Positions 41,437 through 50,048 of a stretch of 64,000 nucleotides of DNA are shown here, one piece after another. The stretch spans positions 1-64,000 of the forward strand of contig NZ_JAKEEB010000018.1 in assembly GCF_021462825.1 (NCBI RefSeq), given 5' to 3'. A model generated the notes under the pieces. The model did not search any database and had not been told where the DNA came from. It worked only from the letters and a program-made list of their open reading frames with translations. Both the position numbers and the translations under genes were made by a program. Position 1 is the first letter of the stretch. Each line of letters starts with the position of its first letter. The DNA is from Streptomyces glomeratus (GTDB taxonomy: Bacteria; Actinomycetota; Actinomycetes; Streptomycetales; Streptomycetaceae).

Positions 41437-41978
41437 GCCCCTCCCTCCTCGCCCCGCGGCGCCGAGGCGGTCACGAGGAGCGCCTCCGCCCGGTCCGACT
41501 CCCCCTCGCGGGTGGCCAGTTCGACCAGCACCACCAGAACGTCGGCCGCGCTGCCGTCCTCGATCAGCAGCTCCGCGAGTTCCACGCCCTCGGCGAGCGG
41601 GTCGCCGGCCGGGCTGATGCAGATGACGGGACCGCCGAGCCCCCAGCGCGCCGAGACGACACCGAGGACGGCGCTGGGCACCGACTGGTAGAAGAGCAGC
41701 GGCGATGCCTTCGTACCCGAGTCCACCGACGATGTGACGGCGGCCTCCGTGGCCATGTCACCGAGCCGGGAGACCATGACCATCCCGGTGCGGCCGGCGC
41801 GTTCGGGCGGCGCGGGCGGCTCACCCCAGTGACGGCTCAGGCAGCGGTCGGCGACGTGGGCGATGATCGGGCCGAACGGCGAGGCGGTGAAGCCGGGGAG
41901 GTTCGGCGGCTGTTCGCGTTCCCCCTCGGCGGGCCAGACGACGTGCTCCAGGGTGGTGGTCTTGGATGCCGTGGTCAT
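41433..41978 (-). CDS. Truncated ketosynthase-like (chain-length-factor-like) protein
   Basis: A 181-residue protein resembling only the N-terminal half of a thiolase fold (pfam Ketoacyl-synt_2 style). LLFYQSVPSAVLGVVSARWG corresponds to the region before the KS nucleophile, followed by GPVICISPAGDPLAEGVELA, where the Cys position is replaced. No His motifs follow, so it is not an active KS. Partner proteins of this size occur with KS in aryl-polyene-type systems. Start overlaps the KS stop by 4 bases. By count tri7. Confidence 0.7.
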   Translation of the reverse strand: MTTASKTTTLEHVVWPAEGEREQPPNLPGFTASPFGPIIAHVADRCLSRHWGEPPAPPERAGRTGMVMVSRLGDMATEAAVTSSVDSGTKASPLLFYQSVPSAVLGVVSARWGLGGPVICISPAGDPLAEGVELAELLIEDGSAADVLVVLVELATREGESDRAEALLVTASAPRGEEGGA

Positions 41979-43123
41979 GCCGCGCTCACCACCAGTGCCG
42001 TGTTGGCCCCGCCGAAGGCGGAGTTGAGGCTGATGACATGCTCTGCCGCACGCTCCCTGGGGGTGTCGAGGACGAGGTCGAGCCGGCAGTCGGGGTCGGG
42101 ACCGAGATAGCCGGAGTTGACCGGCAGGCGTCCCGACTGCAGGGCGAGGACGCAGATGACGAACTCGACCATGCCCGCGGCCTGCAGGGCGTGTCCGTGC
42201 ATCGACTTGGTGGAGCTGACGGGAATGCGCTCCGTGTGCTCCCCGAAGGCCCGGTGCAGTCCCGCGGTCTCCGCGGAGTCGTTGTACGGCGTCCCGGTAC
42301 CGTGGGCGTTGACGTAGTCCACGTCCTGTGGGCCCAATCCCGCTCGGCAGAGGGCGAGTTGTATCGAACGGGCCATGCCGAGGCCCTGCGGGTGCGGCTG
42401 GCAGACATGGTGCGCGTCACCCGCCATGCCCCAGCCGTCCAGGTAGGCCAGCGGGCTCATCTCCTCGCGGCTGTCCGCCGCTTCCAGTACGACCGCGCCG
42501 GCGCCGTCGCCCAGCAGGAGCCCCTTGCGCCCGGAGCTGAACGGCCTCAGCCGCCCGTCGACGGCCAGCGCCTTGCCGGCGTTGAAGGTGGTGAAGGACT
42601 CGGCGTCCACCAGGTGACCGGCGACGACCACCACACGGTCGTGCCGGCCCGAGGAGATCAGGGTGCCCGCCTCCGCGATGGCGGTACTGGCGGCGACGCA
42701 GGCGTTGATGTAGGTGCGTCCGGCCGCGCCGAAGCCGCACTCGCGCGCCAGCCACTGCGCGGTCTCGCTGATGGGCCGGGACTCCTGTTCCTGCCTGGGC
42801 AGGCGGGAGACGGCGGGATCCGCGTGCCGTGCCGCGACCAGGAGCGTGTTCGCGCGCTCCCCCTGGGTGAGGCCGGCCTGTTTGCAGGCCTCCTCGGTGA
42901 GCGTCTTCAGCTCCGTGTCGAGGTCCAGTTCGGCCGCGCCCTGGGCGGCGACGCCGACCCGGTACCTGCTCGTGTCGAACCGGGTCACGGGCACGAAGGC
43001 GGGAACACCGGAGTAGATCCCGTCGCGCAGCACGTCGACACCATGCCCGTAACCCGTGGTAACCGCCATCCCGGTGACGGCGACCCTCCTGCCGGTCCGG
43101 CCGGGTCCAGTCTGCGGGTTCAC
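41975..43123 (-). CDS. Beta-ketoacyl synthase (KAS II/FabF type)
   Basis: A 382-residue KS with nucleophile Cys142 (NACVAASTAI), His274 (VNAHGTGTPYND) and the STKSMHGHALQAAG motif with Lys306 and His311: a complete catalytic set. GTG 43123 has GGGAGG six bases upstream; the longer open frame is not homologous. It is followed by ATGA-coupled partner genes and probably elongates the chain on the ACP at 27.9 kb. By count tri6. Confidence 0.88.
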   Translation of the reverse strand: MNPQTGPGRTGRRVAVTGMAVTTGYGHGVDVLRDGIYSGVPAFVPVTRFDTSRYRVGVAAQGAAELDLDTELKTLTEEACKQAGLTQGERANTLLVAARHADPAVSRLPRQEQESRPISETAQWLARECGFGAAGRTYINACVAASTAIAEAGTLISSGRHDRVVVVAGHLVDAESFTTFNAGKALAVDGRLRPFSSGRKGLLLGDGAGAVVLEAADSREEMSPLAYLDGWGMAGDAHHVCQPHPQGLGMARSIQLALCRAGLGPQDVDYVNAHGTGTPYNDSAETAGLHRAFGEHTERIPVSSTKSMHGHALQAAGMVEFVICVLALQSGRLPVNSGYLGPDPDCRLDLVLDTPRERAAEHVISLNSAFGGANTALVVSAA

Positions 43124-43315
43124 CTGTAGCCTCCCAGCGTCGGTGCGATTCGCCCGTGAGTCATGTCGGTCGGTTCGAGGAAATGGCCTCGTCGATTTTC
43201 GGCCGGGCGAAGCCGAATTCTTTGTGGGCCCTTGGGGGAACAAATGCGTCCGGTCACCGGGGGTTTACCGCTTCCCCCATGACGACCCCTCGATCCATAT
43301 GTGACCGAGAGCACA

Positions 43316-44020
43316 TCAGTGCCCCATTCCCATGCCGCCGTCCACGGGAATTACCGCACCCGTGATATAGGCGGCCTCGGGTGAGGTCAGGAACTGGACC
43401 GCCGCGGCCACCTCATCCGGATCCGCCATGCGGCCGAGCGGAACCTGGCCCACGATCCTCTTGCGCTGTTCCTCGCTGAGCGCGGCACTCATCGCGGTGT
43501 CGGTGAGCCCGGGCGCGACCACGTTGACCGTGACGCCGCGCGGGGCGAGTTCGCGGGCGAGCGACCGGGCCATGCCGATCAAGCCCGCTTTCGACGCCGC
43601 GTAGTTGGCCTGCCCCGCGACTCCGCTCAGCGCGGCGGTCGAGGAGACGACGACGACCCGTCCGCCCCGGGCCCGCACCAGGCGCCGCACGGCGCGCTTG
43701 AGCACCCGGTAGGTGCCGGTGAGGTTGGTGTCGATGACCGAGGTGAAGTCCTCCTCGGTCATGCGCATCAGCAGGCTGTCCCGCGTGATGCCCGCGTTCG
43801 CCACCAGGACCTCGACCGGACCGTGGGCCGCCTCGACCTTCTCGAACGCCTCGTCCACGGCGGCGGGATCCAGCACGTCACAGGGCACCGCGAACAGTCC
43901 CTCGGGCGCCTCCCCCGAACGGCTGGTCACCGCCACCCGGTCACCGCCGGCGCTGAGCCGCCGAGCCACGGCCAGACCGATGCCGCGATTTCCGCCGGTA
44001 ACCAGGACAGAACGGCTCAT
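43316..44020 (-). CDS. FabG-like 3-oxoacyl-ACP reductase
   Basis: A 234-residue classical SDR: VLVTGGNRGIGLAVARRLSA (NADPH), VANAGITRDSLL, catalytic Ser-Tyr-Lys in VVVSSTAALSGVAGQANYAASKAG, and the FabG end AAYITGAVIPVDGGMGMGH. It reduces the beta-keto group during polyene assembly. ATG 44020 has GGAG nine bases upstream. It is the first gene of the minus-strand cluster, so the main promoter should lie in 44021-44400. By count tri5. Confidence 0.9.
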   Translation of the reverse strand: MSRSVLVTGGNRGIGLAVARRLSAGGDRVAVTSRSGEAPEGLFAVPCDVLDPAAVDEAFEKVEAAHGPVEVLVANAGITRDSLLMRMTEEDFTSVIDTNLTGTYRVLKRAVRRLVRARGGRVVVVSSTAALSGVAGQANYAASKAGLIGMARSLARELAPRGVTVNVVAPGLTDTAMSAALSEEQRKRIVGQVPLGRMADPDEVAAAVQFLTSPEAAYITGAVIPVDGGMGMGH

Positions 44021-44564
44021 GAGCAAATCTCCAGCCTGATGGTCGTGATGGTCGCGAAAAACATCCGGAGCACTGCCCGATCCCTGCCGTGCGGCGATAC
44101 TCGCGTCCTTGGCGTACGCGGCCATTGCGGACTGCGTGACTTCTCGGGACGGGCACCGAAATCTCATCGCAACATCCCGGGATTTTCCACATCCCCCCGT
44201 GTGCTTCGGGCGTGCCTCGCGGTCGCGCGGCTGCACGGGACACCCCCGAGGCACATTGACTCGGCACCGCGGTCGTTGCTACGGAGTGCGACGGCGCACA
44301 GGGGCGACCGGTCACGCAGCGCCGCCGTTCCGCTCCCCTGCTCCTCCCCGGATCTTCGCGCTCTCCCCCTGCGCTCCCTCGCCCTCCCCTTCCCGAACAG
44401 CACTCGGCCGCCCGGCACTCCTGTACGTGCCGGGCGGCCGAGTTCCGTGCCGCCGCGGGAGCCGGCTCCTCGTCCCTCCGTCTCCTCGTGGTCAGTGGTG
44501 CTGTGTGTCCCGGGCCCGCGCGTCGCCGCGCGCGGCGGTGACCGCCGGCCCGGGAGCGTCAGCG
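44021..44564 (-). other. 544-bp non-coding region upstream of the cluster
   Basis: The region holds the presumed leader and promoter of the cluster (no clear -10/-35 match recognised) and, at 44402-44443, a strong hairpin that ends the regulator transcript. No protein-like frame on either strand. Confidence 0.55.
44402..44443 (-). terminator. Strong hairpin downstream of the HTH/TPR regulator
   Basis: Perfect 16-bp arms ACTCGGCCGCCCGGCA / TGCCGGGCGGCCGAGT with a 10-base loop lie 120 bases after the regulator stop. It insulates the regulator from the cluster. Confidence 0.7.
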
Positions 44565-45977
44565 CTAGGCGGAGGCCAGGAACCTGGTGACCTCCGGCAG
44601 ATGCGCGTACGCGCGCAGGGCGAGCCGTACCCGCTCGGACGCGGCAGCCCGCACTCCACCGAGCAAGGTCGCCGCCCTGCTCGCGGACTCCGCGCCGCCC
44701 GTGGCGTCTCCCAGTGCGACCTGCGTCTCGGCCGCGCGCAGCAGGTACATGGCGTGCACGCACGGCGGCAGTTTCAGGTTCGGGTGATGCTCGGACAGCA
44801 CCGGCTCGAAGTGCTTGATGGCGCGGTCCGGCTGGTTGAGGTCCAGCAGCGAGACCGCGTCCATGCAACTGAGCCAGTCCTCCGACCGCAGCGGCAGGAT
44901 CGGTATGCCGGCCGACGAGGTCCCCGTCGTCAGCACTTGGCGCCCCACGGCCAGCGCCCTTCTGCGTCCCAGGTCGTCCCCGCGCTGCGCGTGGACGCGG
45001 GCGGACTGCGTCTGCAGGAGCGCCAGCAGGGTCGGGTCCTTCACATGCACCTGGTTGCGGCGCAACAGCTTCTTGACCGCCTCGAGCAGTTCGGCGGCCT
45101 CCTCGTGCAGATGCAGATCCAGGTACTGGCCGACGTGCAGGGTGACGATCGCCGCCGCCGTCTCCGGATCACTGGCGGCGGTCGCGCAGCGCAGCGCGGC
45201 GACGTAGTACCGCTGCGCAGTGACGTGCTGGCCCTGCAGCCGGGCGATGAAACCGCAGACGGCCAGCCCCTCGGCCGCCAGGACCAGCAGCTCCCTGCCG
45301 TGGTGCAGGGCCTCCGGCGCGGCGAGGAAGTGGTCCGCCAGGTGCCGCAGTTCGGATTCGCTGGCGGCCACCAGCCAGCCCGCGGAGAAGCTGGCCGCGA
45401 ACCGGTGGAGTGTACGGAGCCGGGTGCAGGCCTCCAGCACGGATTCGGTCTCGCCGACCAGGCCGGGCCCCCGCACCCGAGCTGAGGCAGGAGGGGTCGA
45501 ATCCGCGGGCGCCGTCGCCGTCTTCTCGGCCATGGCGTCCAGCCAGTTCTCCATCAGCGACCTGGCTGCCCAGCCGGTCGCCATGAGGTAATCCTGCTGG
45601 GTTTCCTCGCGCCCGGCGATCGCGTCGAGTATCGCTTCGGGGACGGCTGATGTGGTCCACGGTAATTCCAGTTGGCGTGCGTCCCCGTTGGCCAGATGCA
45701 GCCAGTCCGGCCAGTCGAGTCGCAGCACCTCCTCGGGGGGAACCGCGTGGACGTGTGCGATGGCGAGCTGGGCGGTCCGCTCCGGAACGGCGCGGCCGGA
45801 CTCCCAGCGGGAGACCTTCTCGCGCCGCGCGGCCATCTGGCCGAATCCGAGCTCCGCGTGTGTCCTGGCGATCAAACGGGCGTACTCGCCGTGGGTGAAA
45901 CCGGCCCTGGAGCGCAGAACTGCCAGAGGATGGCGGTGGCGGTTCGTCGAAGCTACAGTTCTTGTTTGGCTGTACAT
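44565..45977 (-). CDS. XRE-type HTH regulator with TPR-like helical C-terminal domain
   Basis: A 470-residue regulator. The N-terminal segment LAVLRSRAGFTHGEYARLIA and REKVSRWESGRAVPERTAQL form an XRE-like HTH in about 15-80. The rest is alpha-helical with TPR-like repeats (AALRCATAASDPETAAAIVT, QTQSARVHAQRGDDLGRRRA), as in many Streptomyces regulators of development and antibiotics. The ATG at 45977 was chosen; weak RBS AGAGG. It lies next to the cluster but is separated by a terminator, so it is likely a cluster-linked regulator. Specific target unknown. Confidence 0.75.
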   Translation of the reverse strand: MYSQTRTVASTNRHRHPLAVLRSRAGFTHGEYARLIARTHAELGFGQMAARREKVSRWESGRAVPERTAQLAIAHVHAVPPEEVLRLDWPDWLHLANGDARQLELPWTTSAVPEAILDAIAGREETQQDYLMATGWAARSLMENWLDAMAEKTATAPADSTPPASARVRGPGLVGETESVLEACTRLRTLHRFAASFSAGWLVAASESELRHLADHFLAAPEALHHGRELLVLAAEGLAVCGFIARLQGQHVTAQRYYVAALRCATAASDPETAAAIVTLHVGQYLDLHLHEEAAELLEAVKKLLRRNQVHVKDPTLLALLQTQSARVHAQRGDDLGRRRALAVGRQVLTTGTSSAGIPILPLRSEDWLSCMDAVSLLDLNQPDRAIKHFEPVLSEHHPNLKLPPCVHAMYLLRAAETQVALGDATGGAESASRAATLLGGVRAAASERVRLALRAYAHLPEVTRFLASA

Positions 45978-46374
45978 TGCGTGGTACCTCTCGGTTGAAA
46001 CGTTCTTCGTTCTGCCGACGCCCCCGAAGGTCGGGCGGTCGCATCGAAGGTCGCCGGCTGTGGTACGAGACGCGGGACTGGACATCACGCAGGACGCATC
46101 GGTGTCGTAAGCGAGTTGCGCGAGGAGGTCACGAGGGACCGCTCCCACGCACGGATCGCACCGAAGCCTTCTTGGAACCGTCACGTTTCAGCCGCGGCCG
46201 CTGTGAGAGCCCCGGCCCGACGCCGGCCTGAGCCGGAACCGGTCGAGGCGCTGGGACGCGGCGCCGCCGGGCGGATCCCGGCAGCCGGAGACCGCGGAAC
46301 GGGTCCCCGTTCGCTCTCTCGGCACGCACACATACTTCCCCCTCAACTGGCCGACGGGCCACAGGGGTTCGTCA

Positions 46375-46388
46375 TTACCGGTCGGTAG
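46375..46388. promoter_or_regulatory. TetR-type operator-like dyad, distal
   Basis: TTACCGGTCGGTAG, a TACC...GGTA dyad of the kind bound by FadR/FasR-like TetR regulators of fatty-acid genes. It lies 267 bases before the acyl-CoA ligase start. Confidence 0.45.
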
Positions 46389-46534
46389 AGGGGCCATGCG
46401 AACAGACTAGGATCGGGCATGCCCTCCATGACAGAGGAATCGGGCCTTCCTGATCAACCCCTCGAACATGTGAGGATGAAGACGCGGGGAACGCCTTCCT
46501 GAAGTACACACGCCCGACATCTTTTCGTGTTCAC

Positions 46535-46548
46535 TTACCGGCTGGTAG
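46535..46548. promoter_or_regulatory. TetR-type operator-like dyad, proximal
   Basis: TTACCGGCTGGTAG repeats the TACC-N4-GGTA pattern of the distal site, 107 bases before the acyl-CoA ligase start. Two matching dyads in one promoter region support regulation by one TetR-type repressor, not encoded in this window. Confidence 0.5.
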
Positions 46549-46654
46549 TGTCCGATCACGGCTGGTACCGTTCGGGCCGTCGAACGCAAGCCCTTGACGC
46601 GGCCCCCCACGCCGCAGCCGACACCGATGTCGACGCCGACAAGGAGCAGCAGCC

Positions 46655-48448
46655 TTGCGTGAGTTCAGCGTTCCGGCCTTATACGACGTTCCCCCCGACG
46701 GCAACCTGGCGCAGGTGGTCGTCCGCAACGCGGCCGAGTTCCCCGATCGGGCCGTGCTCGCCCGCAAGGTGTCCGGACAGTGGCGGGATGTCACCGCCGC
46801 CGCTTTCCTCGCCGAAGTACGGGCCGTCGCCAAGGGTCTCATCGCTTCCGGTGTCCAGCCCGGGGAGCGGGTGGCGCTCATGTCCCGGACCCGCTACGAG
46901 TGGACGCTGCTGGACTACGCCATCTGGAGCGCCGGCGCGGTCTCCGTCCCCATCTACGAGACGTCCTCCGCCGAGCAGGTGGAGTGGGTCATCGGCGACT
47001 CGGGCGCGGTGGCCTGCGTGGTGGAGACCGGGACACACCAGGCGATCGTGGAGCAGGTGCGGGAGCGGACCCCCCTGCTGAAGAACCTCTGGCAGATCGA
47101 GGCGGGCGGCGTCGACGAACTCGTCGCGCTCGGCGAAAAGGTGATGGACGCTCAGGTGGACGAGCGCATCGGGGCCGCCGGTGCGGACTCGCTCGCCACC
47201 ATCGTCTACACCTCCGGCACCACCGGTCGCCCGAAGGGCTGCCTGCTCACCCACCGCAACTTCCTCGCGGAGTGCGGCAACACCATCACCCGGATGAAGC
47301 CGATCTTCGCCGAGGACTCCTCCGTCCTGCTCTTCCTGCCGCTCGCGCACGTCCTCGGCCGGGTGGTCGAGGTCGGAGCCATGATGGCACCGGTGAAACT
47401 CGGGCACGTCGGTGACATCAAGGACGTCACCGAGGAACTCGCCTCCTTCCGGCCCACCTTCCTGCTGGGCGTGCCCCGCGTCTTCGAGAAGGTGTACAAC
47501 TCGGCACGGGCCCAGGCACGGGCGAGCGGCAAGGGCAAGATCTTCGACCAGGCCGTGGACACGGCGATCGAGTACAGCAGGGCCCTGGAGACCTCCTCCG
47601 GACCCGGCTTCCCGCTGCGGCTGCGGCACAAGCTCTTCGACCGGCTGGTCTACGGCAGGCTGCGCGCGGTTCTCGGCGGGCGGGCCCGGCACGCCATTTC
47701 CGGGGGCGCCCCGCTCGGCGAGCGCCTCGGCCACTTCTACCGCGGACTCGGCTTCACCGTGCTCGAAGGCTACGGTCTGGCGGAATCCTGCGCCGCGACC
47801 ACGCTCAACCCGTGGGACCGGCAGAAGATCGGCACGGTGGGCCTGCCGCTGCCGTGCAGCACGGTGCGCATCGCTGAGGACGGCGAGGTACTGCTGCGCG
47901 GCGAGCACCTCTTCACGGGTTACTGGAACAACCAGGAGGCGACCGCGGCGGCGCTCGTCGACGGCTGGTTCCACACCGGCGACATCGGCTCGCTGGACGA
48001 GGAGGGCTACCTCCGCATCACCGGCCGGAAGAAGGAGATCATCGTCACCGCGGGAGGCAAGAACGTCGCCCCGGCCGTGATCGAGGACCGCATCCGGGCC
48101 CATGCACTGATCGCCGAGTGCATGGTGGTCGGTGATGGCAAGCCCTTCGTCGCTGCCCTGGTGACCATCGACGAGGAGTTCCTGCCGCGCTGGGCCGAGC
48201 AGAACAACAAGCCCAAGGGGGTGTCCCCGGCGGAACTCCGCGACGACCCCGAGCTGCTCGCCGAGATACAGCGCGCGGTGGACGACGGCAACGCCGCGGT
48301 CTCCAAGGCCGAATCCGTACGCAAGTTCCGCATCCTGGATGCCCAGTTCAGCATGGCCTCGGGCCATCTGACCCCGTCCCTGAAGCTGAAGCGGAACGTG
48401 GTGCTGCGGGACTTCGCGGAAGAGATCGAGGGCCTCTACCGCCGCTGA
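46655..48448 (+). CDS. fadD: Long-chain fatty-acyl-CoA synthetase (FadD15-like)
   Basis: A 597-residue ANL enzyme of the long-chain (ACSL/FadD15) branch: ATIVYTSGTTGRPKGCLLTH, LPLAHVLGRVVEVGAMM, VLEGYGLAESCAATT, FHTGDIGSLDEEGYLRITGR and the C-terminal LKLKRNVVL Lys region. The TTG at 46655 has AAGGAG eight bases upstream. It activates long-chain fatty acids to acyl-CoA. Triacsins are inhibitors of exactly this enzyme class, so a copy abutting the cluster may be a resistant or surplus target; a core fatty-acid gene that merely borders the cluster is the alternative. Confidence 0.88.
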   Translation: MREFSVPALYDVPPDGNLAQVVVRNAAEFPDRAVLARKVSGQWRDVTAAAFLAEVRAVAKGLIASGVQPGERVALMSRTRYEWTLLDYAIWSAGAVSVPIYETSSAEQVEWVIGDSGAVACVVETGTHQAIVEQVRERTPLLKNLWQIEAGGVDELVALGEKVMDAQVDERIGAAGADSLATIVYTSGTTGRPKGCLLTHRNFLAECGNTITRMKPIFAEDSSVLLFLPLAHVLGRVVEVGAMMAPVKLGHVGDIKDVTEELASFRPTFLLGVPRVFEKVYNSARAQARASGKGKIFDQAVDTAIEYSRALETSSGPGFPLRLRHKLFDRLVYGRLRAVLGGRARHAISGGAPLGERLGHFYRGLGFTVLEGYGLAESCAATTLNPWDRQKIGTVGLPLPCSTVRIAEDGEVLLRGEHLFTGYWNNQEATAAALVDGWFHTGDIGSLDEEGYLRITGRKKEIIVTAGGKNVAPAVIEDRIRAHALIAECMVVGDGKPFVAALVTIDEEFLPRWAEQNNKPKGVSPAELRDDPELLAEIQRAVDDGNAAVSKAESVRKFRILDAQFSMASGHLTPSLKLKRNVVLRDFAEEIEGLYRR

Positions 48449-48479
48449 GCGGGGCGACAGCCGTCGTCGGCAGCCGATA

Positions 48480-48516
48480 CGAAGAAGCCTTCGGCCACCG
48501 CGCCAGGGCTTCTTCG
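48480..48516 (+). terminator. Terminator after acyl-CoA synthetase
   Basis: Perfect 10-bp arms CGAAGAAGCC / GGCTTCTTCG starting 32 bases after the stop, followed by a short AT-rich stretch. Confidence 0.75.
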
Positions 48517-48550
48517 CATTACCTGTCCGCGCACCGCTGACACGCCCGCC

Positions 48551-49276
48551 TCACCGCTGTCGGTCCGGTGGACCGTCGGGGGCGGACTCAGGCGGGGCCG
48601 GGAGGTCCTCGGCCAGCGTGACCTCGACCCCGCCGGCGAAGCCCGACGACCAGTTGAAGAGGAAGGCGGCCAGTGTCGCGAGGGCGGTGGCCAGTGCGAC
48701 CTCCACCGCCACGACGGCGATGGTGAAGGCGAGGGTGAGTTGCCAGCCCAGCGACAGCACCGGTTCCTGGCCGAGGACGCTCATCATCATCGTGACCGCC
48801 GCCACGGCCACGATCACGCACAGGCCCAGCCCGGCCGACACCAGAAAGCTCGTCGTCATCACCGACCAGGGGTCGGCCTGGGATATCCGCATCCGTGCCT
48901 TGCGCCACCGCGGTGTGCGGCTGGTACCCGGCCGCCGTCGAGAGGCGTCGGCGGATGCCTCGGACACTGTTCCGCCGTCACGCCAGGGGGCCGGGGGCGG
49001 CTGCCCGTCCCGGCGTTCCGGCGACCCGTTCGCCGCCGCGGCGCCGGCAACCGGCCCGCGGGCCGGTTCCTGGGGGTGGGGTGTGGCGGTGGTGTCGTCG
49101 GGCCGGCCCTCCTCACGGCTCTTCGCCGCCGGAGGGCCGGCCCCGGCCGTGTTCCCGGTGCCCGGCGCGGTGTGGTGGCGGAGCTCTTCGCCCCGTCTTC
49201 CGTCGTCCCTGCCGGAGGCGTCGCTTCCGGCGGCTTGCCGCTGCGGGGATCCCGTGGCGTGCTCGCCCTGGCTCAT
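48551..49276 (-). CDS. DUF3566-like transmembrane protein
   Basis: A 241-residue protein. A long polar, low-complexity cytoplasmic N terminus (about 1-130) is followed by KARMRISQADPWSVMTTSFL, the DUF3566 opening, and two hydrophobic helices (SAGLGLCVIVAVAAVTMMMS and TLAFTIAVVAVEVALATALA). DUF3566 proteins normally sit beside gyrA in actinobacteria; this copy is elsewhere. The ATG at 49276 has GAGGAGG upstream. Function unknown. Confidence 0.75.
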   Translation of the reverse strand: MSQGEHATGSPQRQAAGSDASGRDDGRRGEELRHHTAPGTGNTAGAGPPAAKSREEGRPDDTTATPHPQEPARGPVAGAAAANGSPERRDGQPPPAPWRDGGTVSEASADASRRRPGTSRTPRWRKARMRISQADPWSVMTTSFLVSAGLGLCVIVAVAAVTMMMSVLGQEPVLSLGWQLTLAFTIAVVAVEVALATALATLAAFLFNWSSGFAGGVEVTLAEDLPAPPESAPDGPPDRQR

Positions 49277-49367
49277 CCATCCTCCTCGTGCCTCACGCAA
49301 CGCCCGTCGCGGCACCGTCGGGATGCGTCCCGGCCGGTCGAGCGCCGCCGACGGTGTGGTCGGGCCC

Positions 49368-49910
49368 TCAGACGGCCGCCCGTGCTCCGCCGCCGGCCGC
49401 TGAGGCGAGATGGTGGCCCGTGATGCGGCCGATCTCGTGCCAGAAGGGCCTGGCCGTCAGGTAGGCGCCCAGCACCGACAGCACTCCCAGGGAGAGATCG
49501 ACGCTGATCCGGCCCTGCCTGGCCCAGTAGACGTCCTGCAGGTCGAGCAGCAGCGCGAACTCGTCGCAGATCAGCGCGGTCCCGCAGCCGTAGGCGACCG
49601 CCACGGCGGGATGTCCGACGGCCCGCTCGTCCCCACGCACCGCGATCAGGCCCAGTCCGGCGAGCGTGGCGATCCCGAAGTTGTAGTGGTGCAGGTGCTC
49701 TCCGCCCGCGGAGATGTTTCCCAAGGGCAGCCATCCGCCGCGGATGCCGTGGGTGACGACCCGCACGGCGCCGAAGGTGAGCCCGAAGGACACCCATGTC
49801 ACCAGCAAGGATCGCTGCACGGGATTGAGATGCCGGTCCGCCGCCTGCCGCCACCGCCGTACGAGCGGCGTCCGGGCCGGTCCACGGCGGGGGGTTGTTG
49901 TGGTGCGCAT
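49368..49910 (-). CDS. Hypothetical multi-pass membrane protein
   Basis: A 180-residue protein with about four predicted membrane segments (LLVTWVSFGLTFGAVRVV, FGIATLAGLGLIAV, AVAVAYGCGTALICDEFALL, LSLGVLSVLGAYLTA). The short His motif EHLHHYNFG and acidic CDEFALLLDLQDVYW are conserved-looking, possibly metal-linked. ATG 49910 is preferred. Common in Streptomyces, function unknown. Confidence 0.65.
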   Translation of the reverse strand: MRTTTTPRRGPARTPLVRRWRQAADRHLNPVQRSLLVTWVSFGLTFGAVRVVTHGIRGGWLPLGNISAGGEHLHHYNFGIATLAGLGLIAVRGDERAVGHPAVAVAYGCGTALICDEFALLLDLQDVYWARQGRISVDLSLGVLSVLGAYLTARPFWHEIGRITGHHLASAAGGGARAAV

Positions 49911-50048
49911 GGTCGACGGCCTCCCGCGCCGAGCAGGCACCGCGCACGACGACGCGGCGCCCGGTGCCGTCCCCCACTGAGGTGCGGTTCAGACGCTATG
50001 TGCACACCCGTGGTTCCGCATCTCAGCGCACTGCGGAGGGGAGTGGGT

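Larger units (their letters stand above)
45978..46654. other. 677-bp divergent intergenic region
   Basis: Between the divergent regulator and acyl-CoA ligase genes. Apart from two TetR-type dyads near the ligase (46375-46388 and 46535-46548) no gene is seen. The central part (46100-46330) is GC-rich without structure that I recognise. Confidence 0.55.

Noticed and set aside
43120..43314. Small gene between KS and FabG-like genes
   Set aside because: The 64-codon frame has no RBS, no homology features and overlaps the KS ribosome-binding region.
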